Positions 40,654 through 51,124 are shown, counted from the stretch's first letter. The stretch is 64,000 nucleotides of DNA from Pseudomonas sp. MTM4 (GCF_019355055.1 NZ_CP048411.1:4511001-4575000); one strand, 5' to 3'. Translations and numbers: made by a program. Notes: generated by a model not told the origin, from the letters alone.

Positions 40654-41657
40654 TGTCCTTTACCGAACGTCTACAGCGAGCCTGGTATGAAGGGCACCCG
40701 GCGCTGGCCTTGCTCGCCCCCTTGGAGGCGCTCTATCGGCGGGTGGTCGTCGCCAAACGACAGAAATTTCTCAGTGGCTCGACCGACCGTTATCGGGCTC
40801 CGGTACCTGTGGTGGTGGTGGGCAATATCACCATTGGTGGAACTGGCAAGACGCCCCTAATTCTCTGGCTCATCGAGCATTGTCGCCAGCGCGGCCTCAA
40901 GGTCGGCGTGGTCAGTCGGGGTTACGGCGCCACGCCACCGGCCCATCCGTGGCGGGTAATGCCCGAGCAGACGGCGGCCGAGGCGGGCGACGAGCCGCTA
41001 CTGATCGCGCAACGGACAGGCGTGCCGGTGATGATCGATCCGGATCGCGCCCGTGCGATTCGCGAGCTGCTCAAGCTCGAATCACTCGACCTGATTCTTT
41101 CCGACGATGGGTTGCAGCACTACCGGCTTGCGCGGGATCTTGAGCTGGTACTTATCGATGCCGCCCGCGGGCTCGGCAACCGCCGCTGCCTGCCGGCCGG
41201 CCCATTGCGTGAGCCTGTGGAGCGGCTGGAGTCGGTCGATGCGGTGCTTTTCAATGGAGCGCTGGCCGACAGTTCCTCCGGTTTCGCCTTCGCCTTGCAG
41301 CCATCACGTTTGGTCGAGTTGGTCAGTGGACAGAGCTGGCCGCTCGATCATTTCCCACCGGGCCAGCAGCTGCATGCGGTCGCCGGAATCGGCAATCCGC
41401 AGCGTTTCTTCACCACGCTCGAGGCGCTACACTGGCGACCGATTCCGCATCCCTTCGCCGATCACGCTCGTTATAGCCTGGAGCAGCTGAGTTTCTGTCC
41501 CGAGCTACCCTTGGTGATGACGGAGAAGGATGCGGTCAAATGCCGGGCATTCGCTTTGCCGGGTTGGTGCTATCTGCAGGTACAGGCCGAGCCTTCGGCG
41601 GCGTTCGTGACCTGGCTCGATGCCCAGCTGGACCGATTGCTGCCCGAACACCCCTAA
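40653..41657 (+). CDS. lpxK: Tetraacyldisaccharide 4'-kinase LpxK
   Basis: A 334-residue membrane-associated P-loop kinase that phosphorylates the lipid A disaccharide precursor at the 4' position to give lipid IVA. Walker A is [13 protein letters not shown]. The catalytic aspartates lie in [17 protein letters not shown], the lipid-facing N-terminal helix is amphipathic, and the late [12 protein letters not shown] block is canonical. The start shares one base with the exbD stop. It leads into ycaR and kdsB, giving an LPS biosynthesis run. Confidence 0.95.
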   Translation: MSFTERLQRAWYEGHPALALLAPLEALYRRVVVAKRQKFLSGSTDRYRAPVPVVVVGNITIGGTGKTPLILWLIEHCRQRGLKVGVVSRGYGATPPAHPWRVMPEQTAAEAGDEPLLIAQRTGVPVMIDPDRARAIRELLKLESLDLILSDDGLQHYRLARDLELVLIDAARGLGNRRCLPAGPLREPVERLESVDAVLFNGALADSSSGFAFALQPSRLVELVSGQSWPLDHFPPGQQLHAVAGIGNPQRFFTTLEALHWRPIPHPFADHARYSLEQLSFCPELPLVMTEKDAVKCRAFALPGWCYLQVQAEPSAAFVTWLDAQLDRLLPEHP

Positions 41658-41698
41658 GCCGCTCGACTTGCCTGGTGCGGTCGATCCAAGGACTGCGC

Positions 41699-41884
41699 AT
41701 GGATACCAAACTGCTCGATATTCTCGCCTGCCCCCTCTGCAAGGGACCGCTGAAGCTGGCCGACGACAAGTCCGAACTGATCTGCAAGGCTGACGGCATG
41801 GCCTTTCCTGTGCGAGACGGGATTCCGGTGATGTTGGAGAGTGAAGCCCGCACCCTCGAAGTGGATGAGCGTCTGGACAAATGA
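41699..41884 (+). CDS. ycaR: Trm112/YcaR family zinc-ribbon-like protein
   Basis: A 61-residue protein starting [18 protein letters not shown], with CPLC as the first half of a zinc ribbon. The second half is degenerate here (one Cys in LICKADG). This is usual for the bacterial YcaR/Trm112 group, whose eukaryotic relatives activate methyltransferases. The role in bacteria is unsettled, but it almost always sits between lpxK and kdsB. Its stop overlaps the kdsB start as ATGA. Confidence 0.92.
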   Translation: MDTKLLDILACPLCKGPLKLADDKSELICKADGMAFPVRDGIPVMLESEARTLEVDERLDK

Positions 41885-42645
41885 GTAGCGCTTATACCGT
41901 TGTGATCCCGGCGCGTTACGCGTCCAGCCGCTTGCCTGGCAAACCGCTGCAAGACATCGCAGGCAAACCGATGATCCGCCACGTCTGGGAACAGGCTTGC
42001 AAGAGTGGTGCGCAACGGGTGGTGGTGGCGACCGATGATCCGCGCATTTTGAAAGCCTGCGAAAACTTTGGTGCGGACGCCGTGCTGACCCGGGTCGAGC
42101 ACAACTCGGGGACGGATCGCCTTGCCGAAGTAGCGGAAAAGCTGGGCCTCGCGGCAGATGCGATAGTGGTCAATGTGCAAGGCGACGAGCCGTTGATTCC
42201 CCCTTCGGTGATCGATCAGGTCGCATTCAACCTGGCCGCGCATCCCGAAGCGGCAATCGCTACCCTTGCCGAGCCGATCAGTGATTCTCAGGCGCTGTTC
42301 AATCCGAACGTGGTCAAAGTGCTCAGCGATATCAATGGCTTGGCGCTGACGTTCAGCCGTGCACCACTGCCTTGGGCGCGGGACGAATTTGCACAGGACC
42401 GGAATGCTTTGCCGTCCGGCGTTCCATATCGCCGACATATCGGTATCTATGCTTACCGGGCCGGGTTCCTGGCTGACTTCGTAGCTTGGGGCCCCTGCTG
42501 GCTGGAGAATACTGAGTGTCTTGAGCAGCTGCGTGCCCTCTGGCACGGCCAGCGTATTCACGTAGCCGATGCGGTCGAGGCGCCTCCGGCAGGGGTCGAC
42601 ACCGCCGAGGATCTCGAGCGCGTCCGTAAGTTGCTAGGAGCCTGA
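41881..42645 (+). CDS. kdsB: 3-deoxy-manno-octulosonate cytidylyltransferase KdsB
   Basis: A 254-residue cytoplasmic enzyme that activates Kdo as CMP-Kdo for the LPS inner core. Nucleotide-binding [17 protein letters not shown] is at the N-terminus. [12 protein letters not shown] holds the metal-binding aspartate, and the C-terminal [12 protein letters not shown] is canonical. Length is normal. Overlaps the previous gene by 4 bp and is followed 2 bp later by ptpA. Confidence 0.97.
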   Translation: MSSAYTVVIPARYASSRLPGKPLQDIAGKPMIRHVWEQACKSGAQRVVVATDDPRILKACENFGADAVLTRVEHNSGTDRLAEVAEKLGLAADAIVVNVQGDEPLIPPSVIDQVAFNLAAHPEAAIATLAEPISDSQALFNPNVVKVLSDINGLALTFSRAPLPWARDEFAQDRNALPSGVPYRRHIGIYAYRAGFLADFVAWGPCWLENTECLEQLRALWHGQRIHVADAVEAPPAGVDTAEDLERVRKLLGA

Positions 42646-42647
42646 AG

Positions 42648-43112
42648 GTGAAGGTTCTGTTCGTTTGCATGGGAAATATCTGCCGTTCCCCCACAGCTGA
42701 GGCCGTGTTTCGCAAGTGCGTACAGGACGCGCAGCTGGATGATCGGATCAGCATTGACTCGGCTGGAACCGGTGACTGGCATGTTGGTAAGGGGCCGGAT
42801 CAGCGGTCCTGCCAGGCTGCCGCCAGAAGAGGCTACGATATCAGTGCGCTGAGAGCGCGGCAGGTGGTAGGGGATGACTTCCGGCGCTTCGATCTGATTC
42901 TGGCGATGGATCATGACAACTTGGAGCGATTGCAGGCGCTGCGGCCTGCTGATTCGCGCAGTGAACTCGACCTGTTCCTGCGCCGCTACAAGCTGGGCGA
43001 GGACGTAGTGCCCGATCCGTATTTTGGTGGCGACGAGGGCTTCGAGCGGGTGCTTGAGTTGGTGGAGAAAGCATCCGCGGCGCTGCTCGACGAAATCCGG
43101 GGGCGTCTGTGA
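42648..43112 (+). CDS. ptpA: Low-molecular-weight protein-tyrosine phosphatase
   Basis: A 154-residue phosphatase with the catalytic loop C-MGNIC-R-S at residues 7-14 (CX5RS) and the general-acid motif DPYFGGDEGFE near residue 125. The substrate is unknown. Some relatives act on polysaccharide-export tyrosine kinases and this one may do so. The GTG start has CTGAAG upstream within the end of kdsB. Overlaps murB by 4 bp (GTGA). Confidence 0.93.
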   Translation: MKVLFVCMGNICRSPTAEAVFRKCVQDAQLDDRISIDSAGTGDWHVGKGPDQRSCQAAARRGYDISALRARQVVGDDFRRFDLILAMDHDNLERLQALRPADSRSELDLFLRRYKLGEDVVPDPYFGGDEGFERVLELVEKASAALLDEIRGRL

Positions 43113-44128
43113 GTCTTCTCATCGAACAGAATCGCTCGCTTAAACCATTCAATACCTTCGCCGTCGAGGCACGCGCGACGCGCTTTGCCGAGGCGCATGA
43201 CGATCAAGAGGTCATCGAAGCCCTCGCAGAGGCTCGGCGTCTCGGCGTTCGACCGTGGGTGCTCGGCGGCGGCAGCAACTTGGTGCTGACCGGGGATGTG
43301 GATGCGCTGGTGCTGCGTATGGCCAGCAGAGGCATTCGGATTATCGAGGATGACGGAGAGCAAGTGGTGATCGAGGCGGAGGCGGGAGAACCCTGGCATC
43401 CCTTCGTGCTGCACAGTCTGGCGTGCGGCCTGTGCGGGCTGGAAAATCTCAGTCTGATTCCAGGCACCGTCGGCGCCGCGCCCATTCAGAATGTCGGAGC
43501 GTACGGCGTCGAGATCAAGGATGTCTTCGCGGGGCTGACGGCATTGGATCGGGAAACCGGGGAGCTCGTTGAGTTTAGTCTGCAGGCGTGTGAATTCGGT
43601 TATCGCGACAGCGTGTTCAAGCGCCAGCCCGAGCGCTACATCATTCTGCGGGTGCGCTTCGCGTTGCAGCGCACACCGAATCTCAAGCTCGAATACGGAC
43701 CGCTTCGGCATTGGTTGCAACAGCATGCTATCGAGTCCCCGACGCCGAGGGATGTAAGCCGTGCAATCTGTTCGATTCGCAGCGAGAAACTGCCCGATCC
43801 GAGAGTCTTGGGCAACGCCGGCAGCTTCTTCAAGAACCCCTTGGTGTTTCAGGCGGCAGCTGACACCTTGCGCGAGCGCTTTCCGGACCTCGTCGCGTTT
43901 GCGCAGGGGGATGGGCAGGTCAAGCTTGCGGCTGGTTGGCTGATCGAACGGGCCGGCTGGAAAGGTTATCGGGAAGGTGATGCTGGCGTGCATAAACTGC
44001 AGGCGCTAGTTCTCGTCAACTACGGTGAGGCCACCGGGCGGCAGATTCTGGAGCTTGCTCGGCGCATTCAGAGGGATATCGGCGAGCGTTTCGGTGTGCA
44101 GCTGGAAATAGAGCCGAACGTTATCTAG
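43109..44128 (+). CDS. murB: UDP-N-acetylenolpyruvoylglucosamine reductase MurB
   Basis: A 339-residue FAD enzyme that reduces UDP-GlcNAc-enolpyruvate to UDP-MurNAc in peptidoglycan synthesis. The FAD-binding LGGGSNLVLTGD and GTVGAAPIQNVGAYGVE, the YRDSVFK loop and catalytic serine in GNAGSFFKNP are all present, which makes it a type I (E. coli-like) MurB. The GTG start overlaps the ptpA stop. Last gene of the lpxK-ycaR-kdsB-ptpA-murB run, followed by a shared bidirectional terminator. Confidence 0.96.
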   Translation: MSLLIEQNRSLKPFNTFAVEARATRFAEAHDDQEVIEALAEARRLGVRPWVLGGGSNLVLTGDVDALVLRMASRGIRIIEDDGEQVVIEAEAGEPWHPFVLHSLACGLCGLENLSLIPGTVGAAPIQNVGAYGVEIKDVFAGLTALDRETGELVEFSLQACEFGYRDSVFKRQPERYIILRVRFALQRTPNLKLEYGPLRHWLQQHAIESPTPRDVSRAICSIRSEKLPDPRVLGNAGSFFKNPLVFQAAADTLRERFPDLVAFAQGDGQVKLAAGWLIERAGWKGYREGDAGVHKLQALVLVNYGEATGRQILELARRIQRDIGERFGVQLEIEPNVI

Positions 44129-44186
44129 CCGACCTGCTGAAGCCCGCTACTTTCCGGTTGAGTTGACTGCCAAGGATTGAACGAAA

Positions 44187-44210
44187 AAAGGGATGCAGAA
44201 GCATCCCTTT
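44187..44210. terminator. Bidirectional terminator between murB and fdxA
   Basis: AAAGGGATGC-AGAA-GCATCCCTTT with A- and T-rich flanks on both sides, between two convergent genes. Stem of 10 bp including the A/T pairs. Confidence 0.9.
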
Positions 44211-44231
44211 GTCCTTGTTATCGGTAGCGAC

Positions 44232-44555
44232 TCAGCGCTCCAGATACTGCAGCTTGTCTTTCACTCCGTCCCATTCTTCGGCGTCAGGCAGCGAGTCCTT
44301 CTTCTCGGTGATGTTCGGCCAGACTTCGGCCAGATCGGCGTTCAGCTCAATGTACTCCTGCTGGTCTTCCGGCACCTCGTCTTCGGAGAAAATCGCCTGC
44401 GCTGGGCACTCCGGCTCGCAGAGCGCGCAATCGATGCACTCGTCCGGGTGAATGACCAGGAAGTTCGGGCCTTCGTAGAAACAGTCCACCGGACAGACTT
44501 CTACGCAATCGGTGTACTTGCACTTGATGCAGTTGTCGGTGACGACGAAGGTCAT
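44232..44555 (-). CDS. fdxA: Seven-iron ferredoxin FdxA
   Basis: A 107-residue ferredoxin with one 3Fe-4S and one 4Fe-4S cluster. The first cysteine set is [17 protein letters not shown] and the second is [12 protein letters not shown], matching the Azotobacter-type 7Fe ferredoxin. The acidic C-terminal tail ([18 protein letters not shown]) is typical. It carries electrons in the cytoplasm. The finR/fpr pair 11 kb away encodes a plausible reductase partner. Convergent with murB; followed upstream on the same strand by mutS. Confidence 0.96.
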   Translation of the reverse strand: MTFVVTDNCIKCKYTDCVEVCPVDCFYEGPNFLVIHPDECIDCALCEPECPAQAIFSEDEVPEDQQEYIELNADLAEVWPNITEKKDSLPDAEEWDGVKDKLQYLER

Positions 44556-44684
44556 TTCTATTATCTCCTCAGGCGTTTCGGGTGGCGTTGCAGTGATGCC
44601 CCCGGTTCGGCAGGCTCAGCGGCACCAGGCAAATGCCGCTCATGTCCAAAAATGCGCGCGATTCTAGCAGCTTTTTGCGGCCCG

Positions 44685-47264
44685 TCAGATTTGCGTTTTC
44701 AGCTTGTATAGCAGCTCCAGCGCCTGACGCGGGGTCAGGTCATCGGGCTGGACCTTGCCCAGCGCCTCGATGACCGGGTGCGGCAGGCTGGCGAACAGGT
44801 CGTTCTGCAGCGGCGGCGCGGGTTGGCCGGGCTCTATTTTCGGCATTTCGTGGGGCAGGCTGGTGGTTTCCAGGCGCGACAGATGGTCGCGGGCGCGCTG
44901 GATCACTTCGCCCGGCACGCCGGCCAGTTGTGCCACCGCCAGGCCGTAGCTCTGGCTGGCCGGGCCGGGCAATACATGGTGCAGGAAGACGATGCGCTCG
45001 TTGTGCTCGGTGGCCGACAGGTGCACGTTGGCCACCACCGGCTCGCTTTCCGGCAGCACGGTCAGCTCGAAATAGTGGGTGGCGAACAGCGTGAACGCAC
45101 GCAGCTTGGCCAGGTGTTCGGCGGCGGCCCAGGCCAGCGACAGGCCGTCGAAGGTGCTGGTGCCACGGCCCACTTCATCCATCAGCACCAAGCTGCGGTC
45201 GCTGGCGTTATGCAAGATGTTGGCGGTTTCGCTCATCTCCACCATGAAAGTGGAGCGACCGCCGGCCAGGTCATCGGAAGAGCCGATACGGGTGAAGATG
45301 CGGTCTACCAGCGACAGCTCGCAAGCCTTGGCCGGGACGAAGCTGCCGATCTGTGCCAACAGCACGATCAAGGCGGTCTGGCGCATGTAGGTGGATTTAC
45401 CACCCATGTTCGGCCCGGTGATCACCAGCATGCGGGTGTCGTCGTCGAGTCCCAGGTCATTGGCGACGAAGGGCGTCTGCAGGACCTGTTCCACTACCGG
45501 ATGGCGACCCTGTTCGATGCGCAGGCAGGGCTGCTCGACGAAGCGCGGACGATTCAGATCCAGCGTCAGCGCGCGCTCGGCGAGGTTGCTCAGTACATCT
45601 AGTTCGGCCAGCGCGGCGGCGGAGTCCTGCAGCGGCGCCAGATGGCCGATCAGCAGTTCCAGCAATTCCTCGTAGAGCTGTTTTTCACGGGCCAGGGCAC
45701 GGCTCTTGGCCGATAGCGCCTTGTCTTCGAATTCCTTGAGTTCCGGCGTGATGAAGCGCTCGGCGCCCTTGAGCGTCTGTCGGCGGATGTAATCGGCGGG
45801 CGCGGATTCGGCCTGCTTGCTCGGTAGCTCGATGAAATAGCCGTGCACGCGGTTGTAGCCGACCTTGAGGTTGGCCAAGCCCGTGCGTGCCTTCTCGCGG
45901 GTTTCCAGGTCCATCAAGTACTGGCCGGCGTTTTCGGACAGCGATTGCAGCTCGTCCAATTCAGCGTCGTAACCAGTCTTCAGCACGCCGCCATCGCGGA
46001 TCACTGCCGGCGGGTTGTCGATGATCGCCTTGGCCAGCAGCTCGGCCAGTTCCGGGTAGGTGCGGATGCTCGCGGCCAGTTCGATCAGGTGCGGTGCGAC
46101 CAGCTCCTGCATGCCCGCTTGCAGTTGTGGCAGGGCGGCCAGAGCGTCGCGCAGCCGTGCCAGGTCGCGCGGCCGAGCGTTGCGTAGGCCGATACGGGCA
46201 AGGATGCGTTCCAAGTCTCCGATGTCCTTGAGCTGCGGCTGGATCTGCTCGAAGCGGTAGTGCTCCAGCAGGCAGGTGATCGAGTCCTGGCGCGCTTCCA
46301 ATACCTGGCGGTCGCGCAAGGGACGATTCAGCCAGCGGCTCAAAAGACGGCTGCCCATGGCGGTCTGGCAGCGATCGACCACCGATTGCAGGGTGTTGTC
46401 GCGACTACCGCCGAGGTTGATATCCAGCTCCAGATTGCGCCGGGTGGCACCGTCGAGCACCACGCTGTCGTCGAGACGCTCATGGCGCAGGCTGCGCAGA
46501 TGGTGCAGGGCGGTACGCTGGGTTTCCTTGGCATAGGTCAGCAGGCAGCCGGCGGCACCGATGGCCAGGGTCAGCTTTTCGCAGCCGAAGCCTTTCAGGT
46601 CCTGGGTCGCGAACTGCTGGCAGAGGCCCTTGAAGGCGCTGTCGCGGTCGAAATCCCAGGGCGCGCGACGGCGCACGCCACGGCGTCTTTCCAACGGCAG
46701 GCCTGCGGGCCAGTCATCGGGGATCATCAGTTCGGCGGGGTTCAACCGCTCCACTTCGGCCAGCAGGGTTTCCCAGCCGCCGAATTCCTGCACCGTGAAG
46801 CGACCACTGGTGATGTCCAGCACCGAGAGCCCGAACAACCTCTCATCGCCGACGACAGCGGCCAGCAGATTGTCGCGATGTTCATCGAGCAGCGCCTCGT
46901 CGCTCACCGTGCCAGGGGTGATGATGCGCACCACCTGGCGTTCTACCGGTCCCTTGCTGGTGGCCGGATCGCCGATTTGCTCACAGATCACCACCGACTC
47001 GCCGAGCTTCACCAGGCGGCTGAGATAGCCCTCGGCAGAATGAAAGGGAATCCCGGCCATGGGGATGGCATTACCGCCCGACTGGCCACGCGCGGTGAGG
47101 GTGATATCCAGTAGTTTGGCAGCCTTCTTGGCGTCCTCGTAGAACAGCTCATAGAAGTCGCCCATGCGGTAGAACATCAGCTGATCCGGATGCTCGCGCT
47201 TGAGCTTCCAATATTGCTGCATCATGGGCGTATGTTTGGAAAGATCCTGAATATCTTTTTTCAT
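44685..47264 (-). CDS. mutS: DNA mismatch repair protein MutS
   Basis: An 859-residue mismatch sensor. The mismatch-binding domain includes the Phe-Tyr-Glu wedge ([11 protein letters not shown]), and the ATPase has Walker [14 protein letters not shown], Walker [17 protein letters not shown] and ATHYFELT. The C-terminal tetramerisation tail is present ([34 protein letters not shown]). The ATG at 47264 is used. An ATG 17 codons upstream adds unrelated residues, and a start at the internal MMQQYW would cut the conserved N-terminus. Confidence 0.96.
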   Translation of the reverse strand: MKKDIQDLSKHTPMMQQYWKLKREHPDQLMFYRMGDFYELFYEDAKKAAKLLDITLTARGQSGGNAIPMAGIPFHSAEGYLSRLVKLGESVVICEQIGDPATSKGPVERQVVRIITPGTVSDEALLDEHRDNLLAAVVGDERLFGLSVLDITSGRFTVQEFGGWETLLAEVERLNPAELMIPDDWPAGLPLERRRGVRRRAPWDFDRDSAFKGLCQQFATQDLKGFGCEKLTLAIGAAGCLLTYAKETQRTALHHLRSLRHERLDDSVVLDGATRRNLELDINLGGSRDNTLQSVVDRCQTAMGSRLLSRWLNRPLRDRQVLEARQDSITCLLEHYRFEQIQPQLKDIGDLERILARIGLRNARPRDLARLRDALAALPQLQAGMQELVAPHLIELAASIRTYPELAELLAKAIIDNPPAVIRDGGVLKTGYDAELDELQSLSENAGQYLMDLETREKARTGLANLKVGYNRVHGYFIELPSKQAESAPADYIRRQTLKGAERFITPELKEFEDKALSAKSRALAREKQLYEELLELLIGHLAPLQDSAAALAELDVLSNLAERALTLDLNRPRFVEQPCLRIEQGRHPVVEQVLQTPFVANDLGLDDDTRMLVITGPNMGGKSTYMRQTALIVLLAQIGSFVPAKACELSLVDRIFTRIGSSDDLAGGRSTFMVEMSETANILHNASDRSLVLMDEVGRGTSTFDGLSLAWAAAEHLAKLRAFTLFATHYFELTVLPESEPVVANVHLSATEHNERIVFLHHVLPGPASQSYGLAVAQLAGVPGEVIQRARDHLSRLETTSLPHEMPKIEPGQPAPPLQNDLFASLPHPVIEALGKVQPDDLTPRQALELLYKLKTQI

Positions 47265-47529
47265 CAATGGCTTAGAGCTGTTCGAGTGTTTGCGGTGGGG
47301 CAGGATTGAGGCCAAGCAGTTCGGGTTGCATTCGCGCCGAATGGTTCGAAGCCGCGGCTCGTCCTTTTGGCGGACGCAAGGTTATCACGGCCAGCAGCCT
47401 GGGCTAGGCGCGGTCGGAAGCGAATGTCGGCGGGAGACGTCGGGCTGGTCCTGACTGGCGGTCTGCACGATCCATCGCTGTGCCGCTCGAATGACAGGAG
47501 GCCACAGGCGGCCTCGTTGGAGGTGGATG

Positions 47530-47697
47530 ATGCAAGACCAACGCGACCCTAACGATCCCGATTCGTCTGCGCAGCTGCCCGGTGACCCGGAAGGCGCCGG
47601 CATCGACGACGCACCCATGTCGGATCCGGACAACGGCGAGCTGACCGACGAGGACGTCGAGCTGTTCGAGGACGATCCAGACATTCCGACGGTCTGA
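47530..47697 (+). CDS. Very acidic 55-residue protein of unknown function
   Basis: A small protein, about 40 percent Asp and Glu, almost without basic residues (MQDQRDPNDPDSS ... ELTDEDVELFEDDPDIPTV). A GGAGG lies 6 bp before the ATG at 47530 and a strong terminator follows its stop, so it is a self-contained expression unit. It lies divergently from mutS and ahead of the cinA/recA genes. Pseudomonas genomes carry a short hypothetical gene in the same place. Function is unknown and most of the chain is probably disordered. Confidence 0.72.
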   Translation: MQDQRDPNDPDSSAQLPGDPEGAGIDDAPMSDPDNGELTDEDVELFEDDPDIPTV

Positions 47698-47720
47698 AAA
47701 GCTTCCGCTTGAAGATAATC

Positions 47721-47747
47721 AGCCCCGCTTCGGCGGGGCTGTTTTTA
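47721..47747 (+). terminator. Rho-independent terminator
   Basis: AGCCCCGC-TTCG-GCGGGGCT followed by GTTTTTATT, an 8-bp stem with a UUCG loop, 23 bp after the stop of the acidic small protein. Confidence 0.92.
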
Positions 47748-47863
47748 TTATCCGGAACAGCTTTGGACTGCGTGCTGATTCCAGTTAGCCGACGAGAAGA
47801 CCGGCTGTACGGCGCCTTTGGCTGAGGTAGGCTGTAGCTTTTCGTTGCTCTGAGGACATCGCG

Positions 47864-48358
47864 ATGAACCCGACCGAAGCACTCGCCGCCGAACTGGGTC
47901 GCGCGCTGCAGCTTGCCAGTGCACAGGTCACCACTGCCGAGTCCTGTACCGGCGGCGGCATCGCCGAAGCCATTACTCGCATCGCTGGCAGTTCGGCCTG
48001 GTTCGAGGCGGGTTTCGTCACTTACTCAAATGCGCAGAAGACACGACAGCTGGGCGTGCCAGCCGACTTGTTCGCCCAGGTCGGTGCAGTCAGTCAGGAG
48101 GTTGTAAAAGCGATGGTGCGTGGTGCACTGCATGCCAGCAGAGCGCATTACGGCGTCGCCGTTAGCGGTATTGCGGGCCCAGGCGGTGGTTCGCCGGAGA
48201 AACCGATTGGCACCGTTTGGTTGGCTTGGGCGGCAGGTGACCAGATCGTTGCCAAGCGCTTCCAGTTCGACGGCGACCGGCAGGCCGTACGTCAGCAGAG
48301 CGTGGACGCCGCGCTCGTCGGATTGATCCGGCTCGTGGCGGGAGAAAAATCGGTTTAG
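47864..48358 (+). CDS. pncC: CinA C-terminal-type nicotinamide-nucleotide amidase
   Basis: A 164-residue stand-alone CinA C-terminal domain, which deamidates NMN to nicotinate mononucleotide in pyridine nucleotide salvage. Family motifs are TTAESCTGGGIAEAIT, GSSAWFEAGFVTYSN and VSGIAGPGGGSPEKPIGTVWLA. The N-terminal domain of full-length CinA is absent, as normal for this group. It lies 90 bp before recA in the order mutS-(small gene)-cinA-recA-recX common in Pseudomonas. Confidence 0.94.
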   Translation: MNPTEALAAELGRALQLASAQVTTAESCTGGGIAEAITRIAGSSAWFEAGFVTYSNAQKTRQLGVPADLFAQVGAVSQEVVKAMVRGALHASRAHYGVAVSGIAGPGGGSPEKPIGTVWLAWAAGDQIVAKRFQFDGDRQAVRQQSVDAALVGLIRLVAGEKSV

Positions 48359-48391
48359 GGCTAGGCGCTTTATTTTGCCTATGCTCTAATA

Positions 48392-48407
48392 CTGTCTACT
48401 TATACAG
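48392..48407. promoter_or_regulatory. LexA (SOS) box of recA
   Basis: CTGTCTACTTATACAG fits CTG-N10-CAG and is close to the consensus CTGTATATATATACAG. It lies 42 bp before the recA ATG, so LexA would repress recA until DNA damage. Confidence 0.88.
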
Positions 48408-48448
48408 TTGTCGTGGCCTCTGGCCCTCTTGATCAAGTGAGGATTGTA

Positions 48449-49492
48449 ATGGACGAGAACAAGAAGCGCGCCTTGGCCGCCGCCTTGGGCCAGATCGAAA
48501 AGCAGTTCGGTAAGGGTGCGGTCATGCGTATGGGCGATCACGATCGCCAGGCTATTCCTTCTATCTCTACCGGCTCGCTGGGGCTGGATATCGCACTGGG
48601 CATTGGCGGTCTGCCGAAAGGCCGTATCGTCGAGATCTATGGTCCCGAGTCATCGGGCAAGACCACCATGACGCTGTCGGTGATTGCCGAGGCGCAGAAG
48701 GCGGGTGCTACCTGCGCCTTCGTCGATGCTGAACATGCATTGGATCCCGATTACGCCGGCAAGCTCGGTGTCAATGTCGATGATCTGCTGGTTTCCCAGC
48801 CGGACACCGGCGAGCAGGCGCTGGAAATCACCGACATGCTGGTGCGTTCCAATGCCGTTGACGTGATCATCGTCGACTCCGTGGCGGCGCTGGTGCCCAA
48901 GGCGGAAATCGAAGGCGAAATGGGTGACACCCACGTCGGCCTGCAGGCTCGCCTGATGTCGCAGGCGCTGCGCAAGATCACCGGCAACATCAAGAACGCC
49001 AACTGCCTGGTGATATTCATCAACCAGATCCGCATGAAGATCGGCGTGATGTTCGGCAGCCCCGAAACCACAACCGGCGGTAACGCGCTGAAGTTTTACG
49101 CTTCGGTTCGCCTGGACATCCGCCGTACCGGCGCGGTGAAGGAAGGCGATGAGGTGGTGGGCAGCGAAACCCGCGTCAAGGTGGTCAAGAACAAGGTGGC
49201 TCCACCGTTCCGCCAGGCCGAGTTCCAGATCCTCTACGGCAAAGGCATCTACCGCAACGGCGAGGTCATCGACCTCGGTGTGCAGCAGGGCCTGGTTGAG
49301 AAGTCCGGTGCCTGGTACGCCTATAAAGGCAACAAGATCGGTCAGGGTAAGGCTAACGCCGCTAAATACCTGGAAGAAAATCCGGAAATTGGCCGCGAGA
49401 TCGAACAACAGATCCGCGACAAATTGCTGGTAGTCGCACCGAACACCAAGGCCAACCCGGTTGCTGAAGATCTGGCTGAAGCCGATCTCTGA
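48449..49492 (+). CDS. recA: Recombinase RecA
   Basis: A 347-residue ATPase that forms filaments on single-stranded DNA for strand exchange and triggers LexA self-cleavage. It starts [23 protein letters not shown], with Walker [10 protein letters not shown], the [14 protein letters not shown] region, the L2 loop [15 protein letters not shown] and an acidic C-terminal tail ([10 protein letters not shown]). GTGAGGA lies upstream of the ATG at 48449. It is followed 5 bp later by recX. Confidence 0.98.
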   Translation: MDENKKRALAAALGQIEKQFGKGAVMRMGDHDRQAIPSISTGSLGLDIALGIGGLPKGRIVEIYGPESSGKTTMTLSVIAEAQKAGATCAFVDAEHALDPDYAGKLGVNVDDLLVSQPDTGEQALEITDMLVRSNAVDVIIVDSVAALVPKAEIEGEMGDTHVGLQARLMSQALRKITGNIKNANCLVIFINQIRMKIGVMFGSPETTTGGNALKFYASVRLDIRRTGAVKEGDEVVGSETRVKVVKNKVAPPFRQAEFQILYGKGIYRNGEVIDLGVQQGLVEKSGAWYAYKGNKIGQGKANAAKYLEENPEIGREIEQQIRDKLLVVAPNTKANPVAEDLAEADL

Positions 49493-49497
49493 TCCGT

Positions 49498-49965
49498 ATG
49501 CCGGTTGTGCTCGATAATCCCGCCGCCGTGCGGCGGGCAGCCATGGATCTTCTGGCCCGTCGCGAGCATGGGCGCATCGAGCTCAGCCGCAAGCTACGTA
49601 CGCGCGGCGCGCTGCCCGAACTCATTGAGCCGGCGTTGGATCGGTTGAGCGAGGAGGGGCTACTCAGCGAAACACGCTATCTGGAAAGCTTCGTCCGCAT
49701 GCGCGCAAACGCGGGGTACGGCCCCTTGCGTATCCGTGAGGAGCTGTCCCAGCGAGGGCTGGCCCGTGACGATATCGAGCAGGCGTTGCGTGACAGCGGC
49801 TTCGATTGGGGTGCGCAGTTACATGAGGTCTGGATACGCAAATTCGCCGGCGAGCTGCCGAGCGATCAGCGGGAACGCGCTCGACAGGGCCGATTCCTCA
49901 GTTACCGCGGTTACCCTCTGGATATGATAGGCCGGCTTTTGCAGCGCGGATCGCTCGATAGTTGA
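49498..49965 (+). CDS. recX: RecA modulator RecX
   Basis: A 155-residue helical-repeat protein that binds in the RecA filament groove and limits its extension. It has the RecX blocks [44 protein letters not shown] and the C-terminal [17 protein letters not shown]. It begins 5 bp after recA and lacks a strong separate promoter, so it is probably made by read-through and SOS-induced with recA. Convergent with the LOG-family gene downstream. Confidence 0.95.
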   Translation: MPVVLDNPAAVRRAAMDLLARREHGRIELSRKLRTRGALPELIEPALDRLSEEGLLSETRYLESFVRMRANAGYGPLRIREELSQRGLARDDIEQALRDSGFDWGAQLHEVWIRKFAGELPSDQRERARQGRFLSYRGYPLDMIGRLLQRGSLDS

Positions 49966-50041
49966 GGCGCGGCTGATTCTTTTCGCAGCATATGTCCGGG
50001 TCTGGGTGGTGGATAGACAAGCCTATCCGTGTTTCAGTCGT

Positions 50042-51124
50042 TCACTCATGCGAAACTGCCCAGTTCTGCCGCTCATTGATGAAGTCGGTCAGCTCGCGTA
50101 AGCGACCGTGATCGCGGCCATTGAATACAAAGCTCAGCCGCGGCAACTGTCGCAACTCCGGCTCATCCAGTTCCATCGCGCAACATGGCTGCTGTTCGAA
50201 GCAACCCTTCAAGCAAAGATCTGCGAATTCGGTGTTCAGAGCGTCCAGCGCAGCGCCGGTCAGCTGGTAGTTCAAGCGCATGACGAAGCGGTCTTTCCAC
50301 CAGCGGCTCGAATGGAAGTTGCTGTAGAACTTGTCAATTTCCACGGCGGCGTCTTCGGCGTTATCAACCAGCCGCATCAGGCGCATATCGGTAGGCAGTA
50401 TGTAGCGATTGCCTTCAAGTTGGCGGCGCATGAAGTCCAGCGCGTCCTTCCAGAAGGAGCCGCCGGGCTCGTCCAGCAGAACGACAGGGACCAATGGGCT
50501 CTTTCCCGTCTGTATCAGCGTCAGTACTTCCAATGTTTCGTCCAGCGTGCCGAAACCACCGGGGCACAGGACCAAGGCATCGGCTTCCTTGATGAAGAAC
50601 AGCTTGCGCACGAAAAAGAAGTGGAAGGACAGCAAATGCTCAGTACCGTCCACCGTGGGGTTGGCGCGTTGCTCGAAGGGTAGGGTGATATTCAGCCCGA
50701 GGCTGTTGTCTGTACCGGCGCCCTCATGGGCAGCCGCCATGATGCCACCGCCGGCTCCAGTAATGACCATCAGGTCGTAGCGCGCCAGGGTTTCACCCAG
50801 TTCGCGTGCCAGCGCATACAGCGGATGCTCGACGGGCGTACGTGCCGAGCCGAACACCGTGACCTTGCGGCGCCGTTTGAACGGTTCGAGTCGGCTGAAG
50901 GCATGCTCCATTTCGCGCATGGTCTGCAGCATTATCTTGGCATCCCAACGGCTTCGATCCGCTTGCGCCATGCGCATAACGGTGATCAGCATTTCGCGGT
51001 AAAGGGGGAGGTTCGGGCTGTCTGCCGGTACAACCGAGGCTACCAAGTCATCAACCCTTTTCGACAGCCCGGCACCGCTGGTCGCGAAATGTTGTGATAA
51101 GTCGTCGTTCGGTTCGAAAGGCAT
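50042..51124 (-). CDS. LOG-family nucleotide ribohydrolase-like protein
   Basis: A 360-residue protein of the LOG/TIGR00730 Rossmann group, which includes nucleotide 5'-monophosphate nucleosidases and cytokinin-activating enzymes. Motifs are VFGSARTP, ITGAGGGIMAAAHEGA and PGGFGTLDETLEVL, the last being the family PGGxGTxxE signature. It has about 85 extra N-terminal and 100 C-terminal residues compared with plant LOG, so it is a long bacterial type whose substrate is uncertain. Start at 51124 has GGGAG 7 bp upstream; the longer frame does not. Confidence 0.88.
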   Translation of the reverse strand: MPFEPNDDLSQHFATSGAGLSKRVDDLVASVVPADSPNLPLYREMLITVMRMAQADRSRWDAKIMLQTMREMEHAFSRLEPFKRRRKVTVFGSARTPVEHPLYALARELGETLARYDLMVITGAGGGIMAAAHEGAGTDNSLGLNITLPFEQRANPTVDGTEHLLSFHFFFVRKLFFIKEADALVLCPGGFGTLDETLEVLTLIQTGKSPLVPVVLLDEPGGSFWKDALDFMRRQLEGNRYILPTDMRLMRLVDNAEDAAVEIDKFYSNFHSSRWWKDRFVMRLNYQLTGAALDALNTEFADLCLKGCFEQQPCCAMELDEPELRQLPRLSFVFNGRDHGRLRELTDFINERQNWAVSHE

